Below are positions 24,657 to 37,441 of a stretch of 64,000 nt of DNA, piece by piece (the stretch's first letter is position 1; each line of letters opens with the position of its first letter). The DNA comes from Pseudoalteromonas luteoviolacea S2607. GTDB taxonomy: Bacteria > Pseudomonadota > Gammaproteobacteria > Enterobacterales > Alteromonadaceae. The notes under the pieces are model-generated. The model was given only the letters and a program-made list of their open reading frames with translations, searched no databases and had not been told where the DNA came from. The stretch is taken from NCBI RefSeq assembly GCF_001625575.1, contig NZ_AUXV01000011.1, forward strand, positions 1-64,000, read 5' to 3'. Both the position numbers and the translations under genes were made by a program.

Positions 24657-26726
24657 TTAGTTTTGTAACACTGAAATATCAGCAGTGTTCAAGAACAAAC
24701 GACTTAACTGGCTTAGCAATGCAAGACGGTTTTGTTTAACCGCTTCATCATCAGCCATTACCATGACGTTATCAAAGAATGTGTCAACCACTTCGCGTAG
24801 ACTTGCCAAGCGTGTCAGAGCTTGCTGATAATCACCCTGTTCATATACGGGCGCAAGTTCCTCAGTTAATGCAGCGACCTGCTCAGCTAACTGCTTCTCA
24901 GCAGCTTCTACAAGTAGCTCAGATGATACTGCGGCATCACTGGTTACATTATTCTTAGCTAGAATATTGTTCACCCGCTTGTTGGCTGCTGCCAATGCTT
25001 CAGCTTCTTCCAAGGTACGGAAGTGACTTACCGCTTTAACACGACGGTCGAAGTCAACTGGCTGAGTTGGGCGGCGAGCGAGTACAGCTTGAATCACATC
25101 AACACTGATACCTTCATCCTGATACCAAGCACGGAAACGGCCTAACATAAACTCAAACACGTCTTGAGCGACATTGTCGTTGGTCAGCTTTTCACCAAAT
25201 AGATATTGCGCTTTAGCGACAATATCTAGGATATCTAACGGCAGTGATTTTTCGACCATGATGCGAAGTGCACCTATCGCTGCACGACGCAGTGCAAATG
25301 GGTCTTTATCACCTTTTGGTATTTGACCAATACCGAAGATACCAACCAATGTATCGAACTTATCTGCCAGCGCAACTGCGAAGCTAATTGGATTTGATGG
25401 TAGGTTATCACCAGCAAAACGTGGCATATACTGTTCATTTTGTGCCAAAGCAACTTCTTCAGCTTCGCCATCGATACGGGCATAGTGCATACCCATTACA
25501 CCCTGAACATCCGTGAACTCCATGACCATTTCAGTCATCAAGTCAGTTTTACTAAGTAAACCTGCGCGTTCAGCCAAGCCTTTATCTGCACCCAATTTCT
25601 CAGCAATGTACCCAGCCAGCGCTGCAATACGTTCTGATTTATCTTTGAGCGTACCCAGTTGCTTCTGGAATAAAACGGAGCCCAAAGACTCAAGGCGACT
25701 TTCCAGAGTTTTCTTCTTATCCGTTTCAAAGAAAAACTGTGCATCAGCAAGACGAGGACGAACCACTTTTTCGTTACCCGAGATAACGACACTTGGATCT
25801 TTGCTTTCAATATTTGATACGAACAAGAACTTATTGATCAGCTCCCCGTTATTATTCAACAGTGGGAAGTACTTCTGATCATCTTTCATGGTATAGATAA
25901 GTGCTTCTGCTGGTACAGATAAGAAAGCTTCATCAAAAGAAGCAGTCAACGTCACAGGCCACTCAACAAGAGATGTTACTTCTTCAAGTAAGTCTTCATC
26001 CATTGCAACTTGTGCACCAAGCTTTTCAGCTTCCGCTTCGATTTGAGCACGGATCTGAGCTTTACGCGCATCATAATCAGCAATGACATAGACGTTCTTT
26101 AACGTTTCAAAAATTTCATCAGCATGTGCAAGCGTTGTACGAGCAGGATGGTGGAAACGATGACCTTGCAACTCATTGCTGATTCGTTTACCCAGTACTT
26201 CGCCGTTAATGATTTCGCTACCAAGTAGTGCCGCAACTGTGTGAACCGGACGAATAAACTGGGTCTTGTTCGCGCCCCAACGCATTGGTTTAGGGATCGG
26301 TAACTTAGCAAGCGCCTTGGCAATAACATCCGCGAGTAATGTACTTGCTTGCTGCCCTTCGACGGTTGCCTTGTGTAGCAACCAAGCGCCCTTTTCTGTT
26401 TCAAGTTTGTCAGCTTCACTCACGTCGATACCACAACCACGTGCCCAACCTTGAGCAGCTTTAGTTGGATTTCCGTCAGCATCAAATGCAGCTTTAATTG
26501 CTGGGCCGCGCTTCTCTACGACTTTATCTTGCTGTTGCGTTTCAAGTGCAGCTACCTGTACACCTAAACGACGCGGAGATGCATACCATTTGATACCCTG
26601 ATGGCCAAGTTCTAAAGCTTCTAACTCAGTTGCCATGTTTTCTGCAAATGCTTGAGCTAATTTACGCAATGCTTTTGGTGGTAGTTCTTCAGTACCAATT
26701 TCTACTAGTAAATTTTCAGTTGTCAT
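24657..26726 (-). CDS. glyS: Glycyl-tRNA synthetase beta subunit
   Basis: The tRNA-recognition subunit of the alpha2beta2 bacterial GlyRS. The 689-residue protein starts [19 protein letters not shown], the family hallmark. It carries the B3/B4-like and HD-like middle regions, and ends in the anticodon-binding helical domain ([20 protein letters not shown]). Length is standard. It begins 2 bases after glyQ. Confidence 0.98.
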   Translation of the reverse strand: MTTENLLVEIGTEELPPKALRKLAQAFAENMATELEALELGHQGIKWYASPRRLGVQVAALETQQQDKVVEKRGPAIKAAFDADGNPTKAAQGWARGCGIDVSEADKLETEKGAWLLHKATVEGQQASTLLADVIAKALAKLPIPKPMRWGANKTQFIRPVHTVAALLGSEIINGEVLGKRISNELQGHRFHHPARTTLAHADEIFETLKNVYVIADYDARKAQIRAQIEAEAEKLGAQVAMDEDLLEEVTSLVEWPVTLTASFDEAFLSVPAEALIYTMKDDQKYFPLLNNNGELINKFLFVSNIESKDPSVVISGNEKVVRPRLADAQFFFETDKKKTLESRLESLGSVLFQKQLGTLKDKSERIAALAGYIAEKLGADKGLAERAGLLSKTDLMTEMVMEFTDVQGVMGMHYARIDGEAEEVALAQNEQYMPRFAGDNLPSNPISFAVALADKFDTLVGIFGIGQIPKGDKDPFALRRAAIGALRIMVEKSLPLDILDIVAKAQYLFGEKLTNDNVAQDVFEFMLGRFRAWYQDEGISVDVIQAVLARRPTQPVDFDRRVKAVSHFRTLEEAEALAAANKRVNNILAKNNVTSDAAVSSELLVEAAEKQLAEQVAALTEELAPVYEQGDYQQALTRLASLREVVDTFFDNVMVMADDEAVKQNRLALLSQLSRLFLNTADISVLQN

Positions 26727-26728
26727 GA

Positions 26729-27628
26729 TCAGTCCTTACAAAGCGGGAAACCAAGAGCTTCACGTGCTTCAAAATATGCTTGAGCACATGCTTTAGACAG
26801 CGCGCGTACACGAAGTATGTATCGCTGGCGCTCTGTTACAGAGATTGCATGACGTGCATCTAATAAGTTAAACGCATGCGATGCTTTCATTACTTGCTCG
26901 TAGGCAGGCAGTGGTAAGCCCGCTTCGATTAGTTTCTGGCTTTCTTTTTCACATTGGTCGAATTGCGCAAATAACGCATCAACATCAGCGTGCTCAAAAT
27001 TGTAAGTAGACTGCTCGATTTCATTTTGCATGAATACGTCACCATAAGTGACACGGCCCATTGGCCCATCAGTCCAAACTAGGTCGTAAATGCTATCAAC
27101 ACCTTGTATATACATGGCAAGACGCTCTAGGCCATAGGTGATTTCACCAGTTACAGGTGAACATTCGATACCACCAACTTGTTGGAAGTAAGTAAACTGA
27201 GTTACTTCCATACCATTTAACCAGACTTCCCAACCAAGACCCCAAGCACCCAGTGTTGGTGATTCCCAGTTATCCTCTACAAAGCGAACTTCGTGAGTTA
27301 ATGTATCAATACCCAGCGCTTCCAGTGAACCTAAATATAGCTCTTGGATGTTGTCAGGAGATGGTTTCAACACAACTTGAAATTGATAGTAGTGTTGTAG
27401 TCGATTCGGGTTCTCACCATAACGACCATCCGTTGGACGGCGGCAAGGTTGAACATACGCGCTCGACATTGGCTCTGGGCCAATTGATTTCAAGAAGGTC
27501 ATCGGGTGGAATGTGCCCGCACCAACTTCCATATCCAGTGGTTGCGCAATTACACAGCCTTGCTGTGCCCAATAGTCCTGTAAAGCCAGGATCAACCCTT
27601 GGAAGGTTTTGATATCATATTTTTGCAT
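26729..27628 (-). CDS. glyQ: Glycyl-tRNA synthetase alpha subunit
   Basis: The catalytic class II core of GlyRS, 299 residues. Signatures include [38 protein letters not shown] (motif 2 region) and [22 protein letters not shown] (motif 3). First gene of glyQS; its promoter must lie in 27629-27755. Confidence 0.98.
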   Translation of the reverse strand: MQKYDIKTFQGLILALQDYWAQQGCVIAQPLDMEVGAGTFHPMTFLKSIGPEPMSSAYVQPCRRPTDGRYGENPNRLQHYYQFQVVLKPSPDNIQELYLGSLEALGIDTLTHEVRFVEDNWESPTLGAWGLGWEVWLNGMEVTQFTYFQQVGGIECSPVTGEITYGLERLAMYIQGVDSIYDLVWTDGPMGRVTYGDVFMQNEIEQSTYNFEHADVDALFAQFDQCEKESQKLIEAGLPLPAYEQVMKASHAFNLLDARHAISVTERQRYILRVRALSKACAQAYFEAREALGFPLCKD

Positions 27629-27754
27629 AGTTGGCTTTTATATTTATTTGGTACATGGGACTCAAACCAGAATTTACATCTCGCTGACTTGAGCTTTTAT
27701 GATTGAAAATTATGCTCAGTATACCGTGTGCAGTACATAGAATTAAGCACTTCT

Positions 27755-27790
27755 AAGAAAAAAAGGAGGGTTTCCCCTCCTTTTTTATCA
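27755..27790 (-). terminator. Rho-independent terminator after gyrB
   Basis: AAAAAAGGAGGG (27759-27770) / CCCTCCTTTTTT (27775-27786) with loop TTTC. Symmetric A/T flanks. It ends the dnaA-dnaN-recF-gyrB transcript about 20 bases beyond gyrB. Confidence 0.92.
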
Positions 27791-27809
27791 TGCGTTACAT
27801 CTGTTGTAG

Positions 27810-30239
<2,430 letters not shown>

Positions 30240-31328
30240 TTAATTTGTTATTAAACGACCATGTTCCACGTGGAACATCTCGATATCTTTTTCAAGTAGT
30301 TCCACAACAGGCGTTAAACTTTCTGAACTGATTGCTGAGACAAACAACTGAGAATTACATTTAGCTAGTAACTTAGCAACACTTCCCAGAGTTTCTGAGC
30401 TCAGTTCAGATGGTAAATCATCGATTAGCAATATTGATTGTTTATCAGTTTCTTGTTCAATCAGATTATTCTGCGTAATTTTAAGCGCATACAAAAGTAA
30501 TTTTAATTGTCCTCTGGACATCATCTCTTCAACATTGTGCCCATGGATCTTAAAATTAAAATCAGCTTTGTGAGGGCCTTTACTTGTATACCCAAGTCTA
30601 AGGTCTCGATCAATTTGCGATTGAAGCACTTCACTTAGTTCCCCTTTCCAGCCCGCATCATAGCGAGTTTCAAGGCCATCAAATACAGAGCTAATCCCCC
30701 CTATCTTATCAAAAAAATAGCCTTCAAACCTACTTATATAAGCTTTTCGATAGATATTTATTTGTTCAGCTAGGTCAATGAATTGCTTATCCCAAAACTT
30801 TATCTGCTCAACGCAGTTAGCTGGTTTATTCCGAAGGAGTGCATTTCTTTGCTTGAGTACTTTATTAAAGTTTTTCCACACTTCATAAAACAAATGTTCC
30901 ACGTGGAACACTCCAAGGTCGAGAAATTTTCTTCTCTCCTTTGGACCTCCAAAAAATAACTCATAGCTTTCGGGCGTGATGACTTGGACTGGTAATATTT
31001 GTGCTAGCTCTGCGATTTTCCTACTAGCTTGACCTTGAATCCTTAACTGGGTTTCACCGCTTTGACTTTTACTGATTCCGATTGGTATAGACAAGTTGTG
31101 TAGTTGCTTTTTTCCGTGCACGACACATTTATCCTGCCCACCGCGAATCATCATTTTGTATTTGTTAGTACGAAATGAGCGTCCATTGGATAAAAAGTAA
31201 ATGGCCTCTAGTAAGCTCGTCTTGCCACTGCCATTTTGGCCTAAAATTAAATTGAGATCTTTGGAAGGAGAAAAAGAGATTGCCTCAATGTTTCTAAAAT
31301 CATTGAGGCTAATATGTGTCAAACTCAT
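30240..31328 (-). CDS. recF: DNA replication and repair protein RecF
   Basis: An SMC-like ATPase that helps load RecA at gaps. The 362-residue protein has Walker A GQNGSGKTSLLEAIYFLS near the N-terminus, the ABC-type signature MSRGQLKLLLYALK, and Walker B ILLIDDLPSELS. It sits 18 bases after dnaN. Two FHVEH pentapeptides, one mid-protein and one at the C-terminus, are translated from two perfect parS sequences embedded in the gene. Confidence 0.97.
   Translation of the reverse strand: MSLTHISLNDFRNIEAISFSPSKDLNLILGQNGSGKTSLLEAIYFLSNGRSFRTNKYKMMIRGGQDKCVVHGKKQLHNLSIPIGISKSQSGETQLRIQGQASRKIAELAQILPVQVITPESYELFFGGPKERRKFLDLGVFHVEHLFYEVWKNFNKVLKQRNALLRNKPANCVEQIKFWDKQFIDLAEQINIYRKAYISRFEGYFFDKIGGISSVFDGLETRYDAGWKGELSEVLQSQIDRDLRLGYTSKGPHKADFNFKIHGHNVEEMMSRGQLKLLLYALKITQNNLIEQETDKQSILLIDDLPSELSSETLGSVAKLLAKCNSQLFVSAISSESLTPVVELLEKDIEMFHVEHGRLITN
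30262..30277. promoter_or_regulatory. parS centromere site 1 (inside recF 3' end)
   Basis: TGTTCCACGTGGAACA is a perfect 16-bp palindrome that fits the universal chromosomal parS consensus TGTTNCACGTGNAACA. ParB is encoded about 24 kb to the right. It is read through as Phe-His-Val-Glu-His near the RecF C-terminus. Confidence 0.92.
30895..30910. promoter_or_regulatory. parS centromere site 2 (inside recF)
   Basis: A second identical TGTTCCACGTGGAACA palindrome, 633 bases from the first and also encoding FHVEH in RecF. Two exact copies in one gene argue for selection as ParB loading sites. Confidence 0.92.
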
Positions 31329-31346
31329 ATAGAGCGCTACTATTAT

Positions 31347-32450
31347 TTATAAACGCATTGGCATTACGACATACATTGCGTCTTCTTCACCAGCACCTTC
31401 AATCAATGCACTGCTGTTTGAATCCGCCAGCGTAAACTGAACATCTTCAGTTTTCAATGTATTAAGTACATCCAACAAATAAGAAACGTTAAACCCAACC
31501 TCTAGGTCATCACCTTGGTAATTCACTTCAACCGTCTCTTCAGCTTGCTCTTGTTCTGGGTTGTTGGCGCTAATCTTTAAAATGCCATTGCTGAGATTTA
31601 AGCGAACGCCTCTAAATTTTTCGTTAGATAAGATAGAAACTCGTTGAAAAGCACTTCTTATCCACTCTCTGTTCGCCGTAACAATCTTGTCTCCACCACG
31701 AGGAAGTACGCGTCGGTAATCAGGAAAACGTCCATCAACTAGCTTGCTAGTGAAGATAACTTCTTGATCAATAATGCGGAAATGGTTTGCACCAAATTGT
31801 ATAGTCAACTCTTCGTCATCAGCTGGAAGCAATCTCATAATCTCCAACACCCCTTTTCTTGGGATAATCAGTTGACGCTGAGCACCCAAAGACTGCTCGA
31901 TTTGCTTTTGCGCAATCGCTAACCTGTGGCCATCTGTCGCTACCGTTTTGATTTCGTTCCCGTCAACTTCAAATGACATACCATTCAAGTAGTAACGAAC
32001 ATCTTGGTTAGCCATTGAAAAATGCGTCGCTTCGAGTAATTTCCGAAGCTCCATTCGCGTCAACTTGAACTCAACCTCGCCCTGCCATTCTTCCAAATTT
32101 GGAAAATCTTCAGCGGCAAGTGTAGTCAACGAAAAACGGCTTTTACCACTTGTAAGCAGCACCTGATGCTCTTGTGTAGACAAGTTTATTTCTGAGCTAT
32201 CTGGTAGACTTTTACATATATCAAGCAGCTTCTTAGCAGGTAAAGTCAGTTTTGCATCGGCGGTGTCGTTTTGCAAAATGACAGATGCTACCAACTCAAT
32301 TTCTAAGTCTGTGCCTGTCATGGCTAACACGCCATTTTTAACTTCTAGCAGCACATTAGACAAAATAGGTAGTGTGTGTTTACGCTCAATCGCACCTGAC
32401 ACTTGCATTAACGGCTTTAAAAACTGTTCTCTTACTATCGTTATTTGCAT
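31347..32450 (-). CDS. dnaN: DNA polymerase III beta sliding clamp
   Basis: The processivity clamp encircling DNA as a dimer. The 367-residue protein has three repeated clamp domains; it starts MQITIVREQFLKPLMQVSGAIERKHTLPILSNVLLE and ends in AMYVVMPMRL, the conserved C-terminus. The ATG at 32450 (preceded in frame by GTG) is the usual start. It begins 10 bases after the dnaA stop. Confidence 0.98.
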   Translation of the reverse strand: MQITIVREQFLKPLMQVSGAIERKHTLPILSNVLLEVKNGVLAMTGTDLEIELVASVILQNDTADAKLTLPAKKLLDICKSLPDSSEINLSTQEHQVLLTSGKSRFSLTTLAAEDFPNLEEWQGEVEFKLTRMELRKLLEATHFSMANQDVRYYLNGMSFEVDGNEIKTVATDGHRLAIAQKQIEQSLGAQRQLIIPRKGVLEIMRLLPADDEELTIQFGANHFRIIDQEVIFTSKLVDGRFPDYRRVLPRGGDKIVTANREWIRSAFQRVSILSNEKFRGVRLNLSNGILKISANNPEQEQAEETVEVNYQGDDLEVGFNVSYLLDVLNTLKTEDVQFTLADSNSSALIEGAGEEDAMYVVMPMRL

Positions 32451-32460
32451 CACTTAACCC

Positions 32461-33867
32461 TTAAGATGACAATGTTCTGATCAAGTTTTGATAATCTTCT
32501 TTTACCTCGTGGCTTTCTTCACGAAGTTCTTTCACTTTACGACATGCGTGTAGAACCGTCGTATGGTCACGACCCCCGAACGCATCACCAATCTCAGGCA
32601 AACTGTGATTGGTTAATTCTTTCGACAAGGCCATAGCAACTTGTCTTGGGCGCGCTACCGAGCGGCTACGACGCTTTGACAGTAAATCAGATACACGGAT
32701 ACGATAATATTCAGCGACCGTGCGCTGGATATTGTCAATGGTGACTAACTTGTCTTGTAACGCCAATAAGTCTCGCAGTGCTTCTTTGACAAATTCAATC
32801 GAGATTGGACGACCTGTGAAGTTTGCATTGGCAATAACTCGGTTTAACGCCCCTTCGAGCTCTCGCACATTTGAGCGCAGCTTTTTAGCAATAAAGAACG
32901 CGACTTCATGGGGTAAGTTAATATTACTTTGCTGTGCCTTTTTCATCAAAATGGCAACTCGCGTTTCCAATTCAGGTGGTTCGATTGCAATCGTGAGGCC
33001 CCAGCCAAATCTAGATTTCAGCCTATCTTCAACACCCTCAATTTCTTTCGGGTATCTGTCTGACGTTAAAATAATTTGCTGATTGCCTTCAAGTAAAGCG
33101 TTAAACGTATGGAAAAACTCTTCTTGCGAACGCTCTTTGTTTGCAAAGAATTGAATGTCATCGATCATTAAAGCATCTACACTTCGGTAGTAACGTTTAA
33201 AATCTTCGATTGCATTATTTTGCAGCGCCTTAACCATATCCTGCACAAAACGTTCAGAATGCATATATACAATTTTGGCATCCGGCTTTTTGTCGATGAT
33301 GCCATTACCAACTGCATGTAATAAGTGTGTTTTACCCAAGCCTGTACCACCGTAAATAAATACGGGGTTAAAAGCAGAACCTGGGTTATCTGCAACTTGT
33401 GTTGCAGCAGCTTTTGCGAGCTGGTTTGACTTACCCTCGACAAAATTATCAAAGGTGTAATTCTCTTTGATATTTGATTTCACGCTCGATTTCGGAGCTG
33501 GTTCTACTTTCGCTTCGCTAACAGGTGATTGTGCCGTACTTCTGGTTGCAACTTGAGGTGATTGCGCAGGCGCTTCTCCCGCATGTGTTTCAACTGAAAC
33601 TTGCGGCTGCGCTTGCGTCATAGGCTTACTACCTACATCAAAACGTAATTCAGGTGCTTCATCACCACAAATTTCGATCAGTAATTCGTTAATTCGATTT
33701 AAGTACTTCTCTCGAACCCAATCTAACACAAAGCGATTTGGTGCATAGATGGTTAAAGTATCTTCGGTACTTTCTGCTTGTAGTGGTCTAACCCACATAT
33801 TGAACTGCTGCGACGGCAGCTCATCTTGCAAAACATATAAACAACTTTGCCAAACCGACAGATACAC
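32461..33867 (-). CDS. dnaA: Chromosomal replication initiator DnaA
   Basis: An AAA+ initiator binding DnaA boxes at oriC. The 468-residue protein has N-terminal domain I ([20 protein letters not shown]), a Pro/Ala/Gln-rich linker at about 85-135, and an AAA+ domain with Walker [14 protein letters not shown] and Walker [10 protein letters not shown]. The C-terminal DNA-binding domain has [15 protein letters not shown]. The start is GTG at 33867 with GGAG 6 bases upstream, as in E. coli. First gene of the dnaA-dnaN-recF-gyrB group. Its upstream region is packed with DnaA boxes, consistent with autoregulation. Confidence 0.98.
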   Translation of the reverse strand: MYLSVWQSCLYVLQDELPSQQFNMWVRPLQAESTEDTLTIYAPNRFVLDWVREKYLNRINELLIEICGDEAPELRFDVGSKPMTQAQPQVSVETHAGEAPAQSPQVATRSTAQSPVSEAKVEPAPKSSVKSNIKENYTFDNFVEGKSNQLAKAAATQVADNPGSAFNPVFIYGGTGLGKTHLLHAVGNGIIDKKPDAKIVYMHSERFVQDMVKALQNNAIEDFKRYYRSVDALMIDDIQFFANKERSQEEFFHTFNALLEGNQQIILTSDRYPKEIEGVEDRLKSRFGWGLTIAIEPPELETRVAILMKKAQQSNINLPHEVAFFIAKKLRSNVRELEGALNRVIANANFTGRPISIEFVKEALRDLLALQDKLVTIDNIQRTVAEYYRIRVSDLLSKRRSRSVARPRQVAMALSKELTNHSLPEIGDAFGGRDHTTVLHACRKVKELREESHEVKEDYQNLIRTLSS

Positions 33868-34430
33868 ATTGCACTCCGAAATAGTTATTATTCCCGTACA
33901 TCAATAGTGTTGGTTATTTATTATTATTTACAAAGTAACCAACAGAGTTATTCACAGCTAACTCAAAGATCAACGGAAAAGTTTGTATATTATCAATTAT
34001 TCACAGGTGGAAGCCGGGTATTATGAAGCGATCTTATCCACAACATCAATATTGACTTTTATAAAAAATAAGATCTCAACCATCAAAAAACACAACTCTT
34101 TGTTTAAAAAGGATTTTTAATTTCACTTATTTATAAAGATCTTATCAAAAAAACACCAAGATCTCACCAAAAAATTGAGATCAATTTTAGTTTTCCAGAG
34201 GATGTCGCCAATTTTCACCCAAGCACTGTGGAAAACCTTACAAAGATCAACACACTTGATCCACAACCCCAGATCTTGATCTTTATAACAAGATCAAATG
34301 CCACGATCAGCTCAATTTAACCTACTCTATATATAGTCACTCTATAACCGTAATAAACCGTATAAGCGACCCTCTTCTATATAATGAACACCGTTTTTTA
34401 CCTATTTAGGCCATAAAATAAGCTTATCGG
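33868..34430. other. dnaA-rpmH intergenic region: DnaA-box and GATC cluster, origin-like
   Basis: A gene-free, AT-rich region. DnaA boxes are seen at 33948-33956 and 33997-34005 (both TTATTCACA) and 34034-34042 (TTATCCACA). Twelve GATC sites fall within 33968-34308 (first bases 33968, 34030, 34072, 34138, 34160, 34179, 34245, 34258, 34272, 34278, 34292, 34305), far above chance. This is where Pseudomonas-type oriC lies. It may be a second initiation or DnaA-titration region, or simply the dnaA control region. Confidence 0.7.
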
Positions 34431-34441
34431 CACAAATATGA

Positions 34442-34470
34442 TTGACTTTCACGCGCGTCGGCTTTAATAT
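34442..34470 (+). promoter_or_regulatory. rpmH promoter
   Basis: -35 TTGACT (34442-34447), a 17-base spacer and -10 TAATAT (34465-34470), about 80 bases before the rpmH ATG. It probably drives rpmH-rnpA and onward. Confidence 0.72.
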
Positions 34471-34550
34471 CTCGCGCTCGCAATGGCACCTGTGCCAGGA
34501 TCGCGACCTGCATAGGATGTTTTAACTTTAACCGATCGGATGGATTAGTT

Positions 34551-34685
34551 ATGAAAAGAACTTTTCAACCAAGCGTACTAAAACGCAAGCGTACTCACGG
34601 TTTCCGTGCTCGCATGGCTACTAAAAATGGCCGTAAAGTACTAGCACGTCGTCGTGCTAAAGGCCGTAAAGAACTATCTGCTTAA
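34551..34685 (+). CDS. rpmH: 50S ribosomal protein L34
   Basis: A short basic ribosomal protein of 44 residues: it begins [20 protein letters not shown] and ends GRKELSA, the standard bL34 sequence. An ordinary ORF length cut-off misses it. rnpA starts 5 bases downstream, the conserved rpmH-rnpA arrangement. Confidence 0.99.
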   Translation: MKRTFQPSVLKRKRTHGFRARMATKNGRKVLARRRAKGRKELSA

Positions 34686-34690
34686 TATAA

Positions 34691-35107
34691 GTGGAAGGTT
34701 TTGGCTTCAGCAGGGAGTTACGTCTGTTAACTCCCTCGCATTACTCCCGAATATTTCAAGAGCCTGCTCGCGCAGCAACCCCTGTATTTACTCTTCTAGC
34801 TAAACCTAATGATGTAGGTCATCCTCGTCTTGGTCTTACTGTCGCTAAAAAGCGCTGTAAACTTGCATGCCAACGAAATCGCATCAAGCGACTAGCACGC
34901 GAAAGCTTTCGTCTAAATCGCCACAAGTTGGATAACATTGATATTGTCTTGATGGTTAAAACTGGTGTAGATGAACAAAGTAACGAAGAGCTGACTAAGC
35001 AACTTAATAAACTTTGGCGTAAAGTCAATGAACGTTGTAAACCAGGTGCCCCCAAACCTAAGCCACATAAGAAACGCCCATCGCGTGGTCATAAAGCCAA
35101 AAAATAA
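34691..35107 (+). CDS. rnpA: Ribonuclease P protein component
   Basis: The protein cofactor of RNase P for tRNA 5' maturation. The 138-residue protein has FSRELRLLTPSHYSRIF at the start and the RNA-binding RNR motif QRNRIKRLARESFR. The C-terminus is a strongly basic Lys/Pro/Arg tail of about 25 residues, longer than in E. coli. The start codon is GTG, 5 bases after rpmH. Confidence 0.97.
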   Translation: MEGFGFSRELRLLTPSHYSRIFQEPARAATPVFTLLAKPNDVGHPRLGLTVAKKRCKLACQRNRIKRLARESFRLNRHKLDNIDIVLMVKTGVDEQSNEELTKQLNKLWRKVNERCKPGAPKPKPHKKRPSRGHKAKK

Positions 35108-35214
35108 CACCACATTTTTGTGTTAACAAACCTCCAGTCATGGCTATTTTACGCTAATTCATGTAAGGTTAGCTCACCTTTTAATCACTCTATTATCGAG
35201 TCTATCTCGCAACT

Positions 35215-35520
35215 ATGAAACACGCCTTGAAGACAAAGAGTGAGAGTAAACGACGAGTGGATTATCCGCTTTTGGCAATGCGTAATTTATTGATAGCAAT
35301 CATTCGTGGTTATCAAAAATTTATCAGTCCTTTGCTTGGACCTCATTGCCGATTCAATCCAACATGCTCTAGTTACGCAATTCAGGCAATTAATTTACAC
35401 GGAATTGCAAAAGGGAGTTGGTTAGCGGTTAAACGCATATTAAAATGTCACCCTTTAAGCGCAGGTGGGGATGACCCCGTCCCTGAGAAATCGAATCAAG
35501 TTAAACAACACGAGAAATAA
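35215..35520 (+). CDS. yidD: Membrane protein insertion efficiency factor YidD
   Basis: A 101-residue protein with the YidD core: [31 protein letters not shown], including the conserved Cys residues, then [12 protein letters not shown]. An amphipathic N-terminus associates it with the inner membrane, where it aids YidC-dependent insertion. The first about 20 residues are a basic extension, so the true start could be the later Met in AMRNLLIAI. It lies 8 bases before yidC. Confidence 0.95.
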   Translation: MKHALKTKSESKRRVDYPLLAMRNLLIAIIRGYQKFISPLLGPHCRFNPTCSSYAIQAINLHGIAKGSWLAVKRILKCHPLSAGGDDPVPEKSNQVKQHEK

Positions 35521-35528
35521 GAGCTGTT

Positions 35529-37160
35529 ATGGAATCGCAACGCACGTTTTTATTGATCGGATTGCTTTTAGTGTCGTTTTTGTTATTCAGTGAATGGCAA
35601 GACGAACAAGCTCAAAGCAAAGCCGATACCAGTGCTGTCACACAAGTGGCCACTTCACCTTCAAATAACGATCAAGCGGATATTCCAGCTTCTAGCGAAG
35701 CGGATGTACCGGTTGCGCAAACTCAAGCAGTCCGTTCTGTCATTACAGTAACGACTGACGTATTTGCCGTTAAAATTGATACTAAAGGTGGTGATATTGT
35801 TGAAGCAAAACTACTTCAACATGCTGAAACGCATGGTAGCGATACACCTTATCTACTACTTGGTGAATTTGATGGGAAGCAATACTTAGCACAAAGTGGT
35901 CTGATAGGTCTTAATGGTCCAGACGCGTCAAGTGCTGGCCGCCCAGTCTACCAAACAGAGCAAAACGCCTACACTTTATCAGGTGATGAACTGCGCGTAC
36001 CGCTGACTTTTGTTGATAACAAAGGCGTTCAATTTACCAAGACATTTGTATTTAAAGCAGGTCAATACGACGTATCTGTAGAGTATGATGTCGTAAACAC
36101 AACTGATACCCCAGTCCAAGTTCAGCTCTATACGCAGATTAAGCGTTCAGTTCAAGACAAAGACAGTATGGTTGACCAAACATACTTAGGTACGGCATAC
36201 GGTACTCAGGACGAGCCTTACGAGAAGTATTCTTTTGACGAGATGCGTGAAGCAAACCTTAACAAGAATACTCTAGGTGGTTATGTGTCTTTTATTCAGC
36301 ACTACTTTGTAAGTGCATGGGTACCAAAGCAAGATATCAACAACACTATCTATACATCACTTAGAAATAACCAAGGCATCATCGGTGCAAAAGGTGAACC
36401 AGTAAACATTCAGGCAAATTCAGAAGCGAAGCTGTCTGCGACTTACTACATGGGCCCAAAAGACACGAATGCGCTAGAAGCACTTCATGAAGATTTGGAC
36501 TTAACTGTAGACTATGGCTGGTTATGGTTTATTTCTCAGCCTTTATTAGTGTTGCTTAAGCTATTGTATGGTGTATTAGGCAACTGGGGTCTCGCAATCA
36601 TCGGTATTACTATCCTTGTTAAGACACTGTTGTACCCACTGACTAAAGCGCAGTACACATCGATGGCAAAAATGCGTGCATTACAGCCAAAGATGCAGCA
36701 ACTAAAAGAACGTTATGGAGATGACCGTCAGAAATTCGGTCAGGCAATGATGGAAATGTACCGCAAAGAGAAAGTAAACCCAATGGGTGGCTGCTTCCCT
36801 CTGCTCCTTCAGATGCCAATCTTCCTAGCCCTATTCTATGTATTCTTAGAATCTACAGAATTGCGACACGCAGAATTTGGTCTGTGGTTAACAGACCTTT
36901 CAGCAATGGATCCATACTATGTGCTACCAATTTTATTTGGTGCAAGTATGTTCTTAACTCAAAAGCTGCAGCCAATGACAATTACAGATCCAATGCAACA
37001 GAAAATGATGACATATATGCCGGTGGTATTCTCTGTCTTCTTCATCTGGTTCCCATCTGGTCTGGTTCTTTACTGGCTAGTGTCTAACCTTATCTCTATT
37101 GCGCAGATGCTTATCATCTACCGCGGTATGGAGAAAAAAGGCATCAAAGTAAGAGACTAA
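35529..37160 (+). CDS. yidC: Membrane protein insertase YidC
   Basis: An inner-membrane insertase/chaperone working alone or with SecYEG. The 543-residue protein has an N-terminal TM (about 6-20), a large periplasmic beta domain (about 60-330), and a five-TM insertase core from about 340 with MGGCFPLLLQMPIFLALF and the LTKAQYTSMAKMRALQPKMQQLKERYG cytoplasmic loop. Normal length for gram-negative YidC. Confidence 0.98.
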   Translation: MESQRTFLLIGLLLVSFLLFSEWQDEQAQSKADTSAVTQVATSPSNNDQADIPASSEADVPVAQTQAVRSVITVTTDVFAVKIDTKGGDIVEAKLLQHAETHGSDTPYLLLGEFDGKQYLAQSGLIGLNGPDASSAGRPVYQTEQNAYTLSGDELRVPLTFVDNKGVQFTKTFVFKAGQYDVSVEYDVVNTTDTPVQVQLYTQIKRSVQDKDSMVDQTYLGTAYGTQDEPYEKYSFDEMREANLNKNTLGGYVSFIQHYFVSAWVPKQDINNTIYTSLRNNQGIIGAKGEPVNIQANSEAKLSATYYMGPKDTNALEALHEDLDLTVDYGWLWFISQPLLVLLKLLYGVLGNWGLAIIGITILVKTLLYPLTKAQYTSMAKMRALQPKMQQLKERYGDDRQKFGQAMMEMYRKEKVNPMGGCFPLLLQMPIFLALFYVFLESTELRHAEFGLWLTDLSAMDPYYVLPILFGASMFLTQKLQPMTITDPMQQKMMTYMPVVFSVFFIWFPSGLVLYWLVSNLISIAQMLIIYRGMEKKGIKVRD

Positions 37161-37176
37161 TATCTCGATACACTAT

Positions 37177-37207
37177 AAAAACGCCCGCTTTATTTGCGGG
37201 CGTTTTT
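37177..37207 (+). terminator. Rho-independent terminator after yidC
   Basis: AAAAACGCCCGC / GCGGGCGTTTTT with loop TTTATTT, immediately after yidC. This very strong hairpin closes the rpmH-rnpA-yidD-yidC unit. Confidence 0.95.
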
Positions 37208-37441
37208 GTTTCAACTGAAGTTGTACATACAAGTACAGTTAACCCTGCTAGACTCGCGTTCTTCAAACATTAACACTCCTTTTTCCAACGACCATCACAG
37301 TACCCGTAGTTTATTCGGGTGACTTAAAAAGAGCTGTGCTGCTCAATTCGCACTCAGTTTTTATCAATATAAAACATATATTTGATAAAATTTTACTGCT
37401 TTTTGATAGCCCCTTGATAGGCCTTCTTAGCCGTTTCATAG
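37208..37441. other. Intergenic region before the thiol-redox genes
   Basis: About 230 bases, AT-rich toward the right (37361-37420). It should contain the promoter for the three redox genes. No operator was recognised. Confidence 0.45.

Noticed and set aside
33868-34430. Small RNA or tRNA gene in the dnaA-rpmH gap
   Set aside because: No cloverleaf or terminator-like structure; content is explained by DnaA boxes and GATC sites.
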